Assembly: GCF_030159055.1 (NCBI RefSeq)
Contig: NZ_BQXQ01000035.1
Span: 1 to 49,192 of the forward strand
DNA length: 49,192 nucleotides
Reading direction: 5' to 3'
DNA from: Acidovorax sp. SUPP3334
GTDB lineage: Bacteria > Pseudomonadota > Gammaproteobacteria > Burkholderiales > Burkholderiaceae_C
Position 1 is the first letter of the stretch; each line of letters begins with the position of its first letter. Below, in pieces: positions 43,713 to 49,192 of the stretch. Position numbers and translations under genes: made by a program. The notes beneath the pieces are model-generated. The model searched no databases. It was not told the origin of the DNA and was given only the letters and a program-made list of their open reading frames with translations.

Positions 43713-46700
43713 ATGAGCCAATTCCCGCAAGCTGCCCGTCTCCATGACCCGATCGCGCACAGCAATGCCAATTCCCGGCTGCTGGCAAAAGTGGTGGGCA
43801 TCGCTGCCGGCGCTGCCATTCTGGGCGCGGTCTGCGCCGGCACCATTGCGGCGGGCGTGGCGGCCGGTGTGGCCGCTGTTGGCACGGTGGTCAGCGGTGG
43901 GCTGGCTGCGCCCATTCTGGTGGGCGCCGTGGTGGCCACCGGTGTGCTGGCTTCGGTGGCAGTCAGCATGGCAGGTGGAGCCATCGGCGAAAAGATTGCA
44001 GATGCGATCGTTCCCGAGAGTTGGGAGGTCACCGGCAAGATCCTGACGGCCTCTCAGGACGTGATCATCAATGGCAAGGGTGCCGCTCGGGCGACCGACG
44101 AGGTGCCGCTGGACGAGGTCGAATGCGGCAAGCACACCATCAAACCCGTCAACCTGATTGCGCAAGGAGCGGCCCAGGGCCCTAAGCAAACCATCATCAA
44201 CGACGCACTGGCAGCGCGCAAAGGCGACAAGGTCATTTGCGGAGCGTCGATCCATGAAGGGTCCGCCAACGTCTTCATCGGCGGTGAACCGGAAACCGTG
44301 CGGGACTACGACGACGAAGTGTCGTTCGCCTTGCGTGCGGCACTTTTCGTGCTCGAAGCCCGCCGGTTCTATAAGAACGTCAAGTGCTTCTGGAAGATGG
44401 CCAAAGACCCCAGGGCCGTCCTGAAGAACATCGACTGCCTGATGAAAGCGGCACAGGCAGCCGGCTCGGCCGCCATGACCGTGCCCACCATTCTGAGCAA
44501 TCCCGTGCACATCGCGACCGGGGCCAAGCTGCTATCGGATGGCAATGACCTGGATTTCGTGTTGCCAGGCGTGCTGCCCATCGTCTGGCAGCGCACTTAC
44601 AACAGCCTGGACCTGCGCACGCAAGGCCCCTTCGGCCAAGGCTGGAGCACCCCCTACTGTGTGCAACTGCACCTGGGCATCAATGCGCAGGGGGAGCCGA
44701 CGGTCACCTACTTCGATATGGACGGGCGCGATGTCACTTTTGCCGCTCCGGCGCACGGGGAGGGCCATTTCAGCGTGGCGGAAGGTTTCGGCGTTTTCCG
44801 CAGCGAGGGCGGTGATTACTTTGCGGTGACCGGCGATGGCCAATACCAGTGGTTCGGTGCACCTGAAGATGCCGTGCCGGGCGGAACAGGAGGCCAGGGC
44901 GTGCTGCAGTTGCGGCGCATCGAGGACCGAAACGGCAATTTCCATGCCCTGCGCTACGACGCGCAGTACCGGCTGACCCATGTGGCGGACAGCACGGGCC
45001 GGCTGCTGGAGTTCGAATATGCAGAGGGCAGCCGCCGACTGCGGCAGGTCGTGCTGCGCATCGGCGCGGAAGACGAAACACCGGAAGTGCTCGTGCGCTA
45101 CCGGCATCACCAAGATGCCGGCCAGTCCCAACTCGCGCAGGTGATCGACCGCAACGGTGAAGTCGTCCGGCGCTTTGCCTACGACCAGGGCCACATGATC
45201 AGCCACCGCCTGCCCACGGGGTTGGTCTGCCACTATGCGTGGGAGCGGTTCGATGCCGCGCTGGGCGATCGCAAGGGCCCGCACCTTCGGGTGGTGCAGC
45301 ACTGGACCGACGACGGCGAGCGATATCAGTTCACGTATGACTTGGCGAGGCGGACCACCGGCGTTACCGATGCCCAGGGCCGAACCCAGCATTGGACCTG
45401 GAATGCCGATCACGAGATCGTCTCTTACACCGACGCCCTGGGCCGTGTCTGGACCCAGGCATGGAGCGACACCAGGCAGCTCTTGCAGCACACCGATCCC
45501 ATGGGCCAAACGACGACGTGGACCTATGACGACGCAGGGAACGTCACCGCTGAGACCGACCCTCTTGGCCGTACCCAGCGCATGCGGTGGACACCGGCCC
45601 CGGCCTGCCTGCTGCAGTCGAGCATCGATGCCGCAGGCGCCGCCTGGAAATACCGCTACGACGACTACGGCAACCTGCTCGGCGAAACCGATCCTCTGGG
45701 GCAGCAAACCACCTATGCCAACGATGAGCGCGGCCTGCCACTGGTCATCACCGACGCCCATGGCGGGCGAAAAAAACTGGCGTGGGACACCCGGGGCCTG
45801 CTGACGGCCTACACCGATTGCTCGGGAAAGACCACCCGCTTTACCCATGACCGCCGCGGCCATCCGCTGACGGAAACGGATGCGCTGGGGCAATCGACCC
45901 GCACCGAACACGACGCGCAAGGCCGGTTGCTGCGCATCACGCTGCCCGATGGCAGCGCCTACCAATACCGATACAACGCGGCGGGCCAGTGCGTCATCGC
46001 CACCGACGCGATGGGGCATGGCACGAGCTACAGCTACAACGCCCGCGGCCAGTTGATCGGCCGCACCCGCACCGTGGGATCGCAGCACAGCAACATCCAA
46101 CTGGGCTACGACGCAGCCCACCGATTGGCCGTTCTCATCAACGAAAACCGACAGGCTTACCAGTTCGCCTATGACGCCGCAGACCGGCTCGTCAGCGAAA
46201 TCCGAATCGACGGAACCCGGCAGGTTCTGGAACGTGACGCTGCAGGCCAGGTGGTCGGGGTGACGGAATACCCCATGCCCGGCGGGGGTGACGAAGTGCC
46301 GGGCCATGCTCCGGTACAGCCGGTTCACACCCGTCTGGTGCGTGACGCAGGCGGCCAACTGGTGCAAAAAACGGTGGCACCCCTTGCCGGCGAGGCCGAA
46401 GAGGCCGAAAGGGCCGCAGTGCAGACGCACACGTTGTACGCGTACGGCCCGGCCGGGGAACTGATGCAGGCGGAAGAAAAAGCCGCGGATGGGCAACTGC
46501 TGTCGCGCCATGCATGGCAGTACGACAAGGCGGGCCAATTGCTGCAAGAAACGGCGGTGCACCCTGTGGTGCCCGGCGCCCCGCACAGCAGCACCGTCCG
46601 CTACCAGTACGACGCGCTGGGCAATCGCATTGCCACGGTGCTGCCCGATGGACGTACCGTCAACCACCTTTACTACGGCAGCGGGCATCTGCACCAGATC

Positions 46701-48431
46701 AACCTGGACGGCGCCATCGTGGCGGACTTCGAGCGCGACGACCTGCACCGAGAAGTGCTGCGCACGCAGGGGCGGTTGGCCAGCCGGTTCGCCTACGACG
46801 GTGCAGGCCGCAGAAGCGCGGCCTGGGTACGCCCGGCCATGCTCCGGGTCGGCAATGGCACTGGCCAGTGGAGCCCGCAAAGCGCCGAGTGGAACACGCG
46901 GCTGCAGCAGCCGGGCCTGGATGACACCCTGCTCAAGCGCTACGACTACGACCGCAACGGCGAACTGCAGAGCCTTCACCACAGCCGCAACGGACAGACC
47001 CGCTACCACTATGACGCGGGTGGCCGCGTGACCAGTGCGCAGCACACCGGACAGCCGCAACTCAACGAATCCTTTCACTTCGACCCGGCAGGCAACCGGA
47101 TCACCGCCCTGGAGGCCGCCGCACTCGTGACGCAGGGGCGTGGCTGGGTGCGCGACAACCGGGTGAAGGTGCTGGAGGACAAGCGCTACGACTACGACGG
47201 TTTCGGCCGGCTGATCCGCAAGCGGATCGGTGCACATACCGAGCAGCACTTCCGGTACGACGCGCAGCACCGTATGACGCATGCGGCAGTGGTGCGTGCA
47301 GGAAGCAATGGCGAGCCGATGCGGCAAGTGTTCTGCTACCACTACGACGCGCTGGGGCGGCGAATCGCCAAGTCGGATGATTTCGGTGCCACGCTGTTCA
47401 CGTGGGAGGGCATGCGGCTGCTGCAGGAGCGCCGGGGTGAAAGCACCAGCACGTACCTGTACGAGCCTGAAAGCTACAGCCCGCTGGCCCGCATTGACGG
47501 TCTGGGACGAATCGAGCCCCACCCCGCGGCGCAGCATGCTTTCGGGGCGAATGCGAAAGAGGGGAAGGCACAGTCTGTTCCGACGACGAATCCAGATTGG
47601 GGAGACCGGTTCAACGTGGTGGCGGCCAACGACGCGGATGAAGGCGGCACATCCAACGCGCTGCCACCGGAACACAACTCCGGCAGCAACACAGCCGTGC
47701 CCAATGCGCAGGTGTACTACTTTCATAACCAGCCCAACGGGCTGCCGGAAGAGTTGAGCGATCACCGGGGCAACCTGGTCTGGCGGGCGCAGTACAAAAC
47801 CTGGGGAAGTGCCGTCACGGAAAGCTGGCAGGCCTTCGACGACGTGGGGCGGCCGCTGGGGCAGGCCATTGCCGGCGGGCAAGCGGCAGCGCCGCAGAAC
47901 CTGCGCATGCAGGGGCAATACCTGGATCGCGAGACGGGACTGCACTACAACACGTTCCGGTATTACGAGCCGGAGGTGGGAGCATTCACGACGCCGGACC
48001 CGATTGGGTTGGCGGGCGGGATGAATCTGCACCAATATGCGCCTAATCCGATTGCTTGGGTTGATCCTTGGGGGCTGGCGCCAAATACAAAAGCTCCGAT
48101 ATCGCTCCCCGATGGCTATAGAGGCAGGACAGATAGATTTAATACTTCATCTGGAACCTCCTTCGAAACTCACGTTTATGCACCTAATGGAAAGGAAGTA
48201 GGTGTATATGGGCCAGATGGTTTTTTCAATAAGCACGGCACAAAGGGAAATCAGGTCGTAATACCTGAGAAGGTATTTAATGCTTTAAATGGAATTAATG
48301 TGGATGAATTGAGAAAAAATGGTGGATTGCCGGCAAAGGGAACACCTGGTAGTAGACGTGCCGTCAGGGAATACACAGAAAAAATCCGTGCAGGAGGTAG
48401 TTCCGGAGTTTCCCCAAAGCCAGGTTGCTAA
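43713..48431 (+). CDS. PAAR-Rhs T6SS effector with variable C-terminal toxin
   Basis: A 1572-residue polymorphic toxin. Residues 7-16 are the prePAAR motif (AARLHDPIAH), about 22-97 are Ala/Gly-rich membrane helices, and about 107-200 are the PAAR tip domain. The Rhs shell follows, with many YD-type repeats (YDALGNRIA, YDGFGRLIRKR). The core ends with DPIG at 1429 and DPWG at 1451, an exact DPxG-x18-DPxG self-cleavage motif, so about 117 residues are released. That tail (FETHVYAPNGKEVGVYGP, IPEKVFNALNGINVDELR) matches no family I can name. Base composition turns AT-rich from about 48030, so the toxin was acquired. No ribosome site is obvious; start 43713 fits the prePAAR position. Confidence 0.95.
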   Translation: MSQFPQAARLHDPIAHSNANSRLLAKVVGIAAGAAILGAVCAGTIAAGVAAGVAAVGTVVSGGLAAPILVGAVVATGVLASVAVSMAGGAIGEKIADAIVPESWEVTGKILTASQDVIINGKGAARATDEVPLDEVECGKHTIKPVNLIAQGAAQGPKQTIINDALAARKGDKVICGASIHEGSANVFIGGEPETVRDYDDEVSFALRAALFVLEARRFYKNVKCFWKMAKDPRAVLKNIDCLMKAAQAAGSAAMTVPTILSNPVHIATGAKLLSDGNDLDFVLPGVLPIVWQRTYNSLDLRTQGPFGQGWSTPYCVQLHLGINAQGEPTVTYFDMDGRDVTFAAPAHGEGHFSVAEGFGVFRSEGGDYFAVTGDGQYQWFGAPEDAVPGGTGGQGVLQLRRIEDRNGNFHALRYDAQYRLTHVADSTGRLLEFEYAEGSRRLRQVVLRIGAEDETPEVLVRYRHHQDAGQSQLAQVIDRNGEVVRRFAYDQGHMISHRLPTGLVCHYAWERFDAALGDRKGPHLRVVQHWTDDGERYQFTYDLARRTTGVTDAQGRTQHWTWNADHEIVSYTDALGRVWTQAWSDTRQLLQHTDPMGQTTTWTYDDAGNVTAETDPLGRTQRMRWTPAPACLLQSSIDAAGAAWKYRYDDYGNLLGETDPLGQQTTYANDERGLPLVITDAHGGRKKLAWDTRGLLTAYTDCSGKTTRFTHDRRGHPLTETDALGQSTRTEHDAQGRLLRITLPDGSAYQYRYNAAGQCVIATDAMGHGTSYSYNARGQLIGRTRTVGSQHSNIQLGYDAAHRLAVLINENRQAYQFAYDAADRLVSEIRIDGTRQVLERDAAGQVVGVTEYPMPGGGDEVPGHAPVQPVHTRLVRDAGGQLVQKTVAPLAGEAEEAERAAVQTHTLYAYGPAGELMQAEEKAADGQLLSRHAWQYDKAGQLLQETAVHPVVPGAPHSSTVRYQYDALGNRIATVLPDGRTVNHLYYGSGHLHQINLDGAIVADFERDDLHREVLRTQGRLASRFAYDGAGRRSAAWVRPAMLRVGNGTGQWSPQSAEWNTRLQQPGLDDTLLKRYDYDRNGELQSLHHSRNGQTRYHYDAGGRVTSAQHTGQPQLNESFHFDPAGNRITALEAAALVTQGRGWVRDNRVKVLEDKRYDYDGFGRLIRKRIGAHTEQHFRYDAQHRMTHAAVVRAGSNGEPMRQVFCYHYDALGRRIAKSDDFGATLFTWEGMRLLQERRGESTSTYLYEPESYSPLARIDGLGRIEPHPAAQHAFGANAKEGKAQSVPTTNPDWGDRFNVVAANDADEGGTSNALPPEHNSGSNTAVPNAQVYYFHNQPNGLPEELSDHRGNLVWRAQYKTWGSAVTESWQAFDDVGRPLGQAIAGGQAAAPQNLRMQGQYLDRETGLHYNTFRYYEPEVGAFTTPDPIGLAGGMNLHQYAPNPIAWVDPWGLAPNTKAPISLPDGYRGRTDRFNTSSGTSFETHVYAPNGKEVGVYGPDGFFNKHGTKGNQVVIPEKVFNALNGINVDELRKNGGLPAKGTPGSRRAVREYTEKIRAGGSSGVSPKPGC

Positions 48432-48442
48432 GGATCAATGAA

Positions 48443-48910
48443 GTGAAAATAGTTAAATGTGAGGTCACGAAATCCGGCTACTATTTGGATAGTAGTGGTT
48501 ATGGAAAATATCTAGAGAATAATAAAGATAAGTTTCCTGTGAAAGCATATGCTTTTGCCTCCGCTGATTGGCATTATGATCATCGCGATGAGAAATGCCC
48601 CCATGATGCAAAAATCAATAGCATAACCGCAAAAGAATTTTTAAAAAATGACTCGTCTGAAATTGGTTTGACTATTGAATTAGAGGGGGCGTATGGTGGT
48701 AAGGTTGAAATTTTTTACTATGGCGTTCAATCATATCTTGTGAGAAAAAGAAAAACTAATTGGCCTTTGGGTGAAAGTACTCATGGCGAATGGTTGATAG
48801 ATGAAATTACAATTAGTGAGGATGGCTTATTGAGTCATGAGATCGCATTGTCCGATGGGCGAATATTTATAAAATTCCATGATTGCGATTTTAAATTCTT
48901 TGGGAATTAG
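48443..48910 (+). CDS. candidate immunity protein for the Rhs toxin
   Basis: A 155-residue soluble acidic/aromatic protein encoded by markedly AT-rich DNA, unlike the GC-rich rest of the window. It starts 11 bases after the Rhs stop; I chose GTG 48443 because AAGGA lies 8 bases before it, while the upstream TTG at 48425 would sit inside the toxin end without a site. It has no signal peptide or membrane helix, so it acts in the cytoplasm, which suggests a cytoplasmic toxin target. Motifs such as ADWHYDHRDEKCPHD and FYYGVQSYLVRKRK do not match a family I know. The immunity role is inferred from position and base composition. Confidence 0.7.
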   Translation: MKIVKCEVTKSGYYLDSSGYGKYLENNKDKFPVKAYAFASADWHYDHRDEKCPHDAKINSITAKEFLKNDSSEIGLTIELEGAYGGKVEIFYYGVQSYLVRKRKTNWPLGESTHGEWLIDEITISEDGLLSHEIALSDGRIFIKFHDCDFKFFGN

Positions 48911-48951
48911 ATAAGTAATCTATGCCAAGATGAATTTTATATAGCGCATCA

Positions 48952-49065
48952 GTGCACATACCGAGCAGCACTTCCGGTACGACGCGCAGCACCGTATGAC
49001 GCATGCGGCAGTGGTGCGTGCAGGAAGCAATGGCGAGCCTGTGCGGCAAGTGTTCTGCTACCACT
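48952..49065 (+). repeat. 114-bp displaced copy of the Rhs core
   Basis: This stretch matches 47230-47343 inside the rhs gene (offset 1722) with only two mismatches, beginning at gtgcacatacc and ending at taccact. It is an orphan piece of Rhs core placed 41 bases after the immunity gene, with no start and no continuation. It is a likely scar of an exchanged toxin cassette and could serve as a recombination arm. Confidence 0.92.
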
Positions 49066-49192
49066 GGGAGCCTCTCACAACCCATGTTTGACGAATCCCA
49101 ATAGGGACGAGTGGGCGCCAGCAGCCGTTTGAATGCGTGATGAGGGCCTGCGGCGGTCTGCGCCTTGTGCATGATGGGCCTTGCAGGCCCGG
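49066..49192. other. unassigned end of window
   Basis: Base composition returns to GC-rich right after the Rhs core copy. No ORF with support is seen. The abrupt junction with the core copy suggests another element (possibly an insertion-sequence end) begins here, but no terminal repeat can be shown. Confidence 0.3.

Noticed and set aside
44900-47900. Many short repeated motifs in rhs as a CRISPR or tandem array
   Set aside because: They are diverged YD-type protein repeats without constant spacers or repeat length.
44532-48035. A 1167-codon open frame antisense to the rhs gene
   Set aside because: It follows codon positions of the repetitive GC-rich Rhs core, has no ribosome site or recognisable domain, and ends where the AT-rich DNA begins. 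It is a composition shadow.

Overview
The window is about 49 kb of GC-rich bacterial chromosome. Protein content (Tgt, PriA, HemE, Rep, many LysR regulators, MocR, LysE, DsbD, VgrG/Rhs), codon use and small dispersed AT-rich palindromes of the form gctat...atagc point to a betaproteobacterium of the Comamonadaceae, most like Acidovorax/Paracidovorax. The genus is inferred from recall, not from a database search. No rRNA, tRNA or CRISPR array was seen.

Left part (1-15.5 kb): the tail of an IS5-type transposase; a secreted surface-type protein; a YiaA/B-like membrane protein; two secreted proteins (one DUF2145-like); a membrane zinc-ribbon protein; a glutathione S-transferase; tgt; a universal stress protein; pldA; the Rep helicase with a small ORF overlapping its stop; a chimeric half AEC transporter with a (GGTGCT)10 tract in a membrane helix; and priA. 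The 628-bp gap between priA and hemE holds four matches to the DnaA box TTATNCACA in one orientation, and part of the gap is duplicated at a constant 324-325 bp offset. It looks like an origin-like or DnaA-responsive locus.

Middle (16-31 kb): hemE, a LysR/NhaR-like regulator divergent from terC plus a 52-residue membrane peptide, a periplasmic thiol-redox pair (redoxin and DsbD/ScsB-like), an AlaX editing protein, a LysR fragment, a chemotaxis receptor, a sulfatase, a creatininase-family amidohydrolase and a CMD-family protein. A zone of gene debris follows at 29.2-30.5 kb: a truncated LysR, an MFS fragment, an antisense aldo/keto reductase fragment, and a 112-residue LysR that keeps its DNA-binding domain but has lost almost all of its sensor domain.

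Right part (30.5-40.4 kb): a minus-strand run of small-molecule genes (phosphatase, threonine dehydratase, VOC protein, two tandem PhzF paralogues, GST, aminotransferase, EamA and LysE exporters). LysE is divergent from a MocR-type regulator across a repeat-containing intergenic region.

Right end (40.4-49.2 kb): a type VI secretion effector island: vgrG, a DcrB/DUF1795 (EagR-type) chaperone, a 1572-residue prePAAR-PAAR-Rhs effector with a DPxG-x18-DPxG self-cleavage motif, an AT-rich C-terminal toxin I could not assign to a family, and an AT-rich candidate immunity gene. A 114-bp near-exact copy of an internal piece of the Rhs core lies just after the immunity gene, a sign of past cassette exchange. 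The toxin-immunity pair and the DnaA-box cluster are the two items most worth follow-up.
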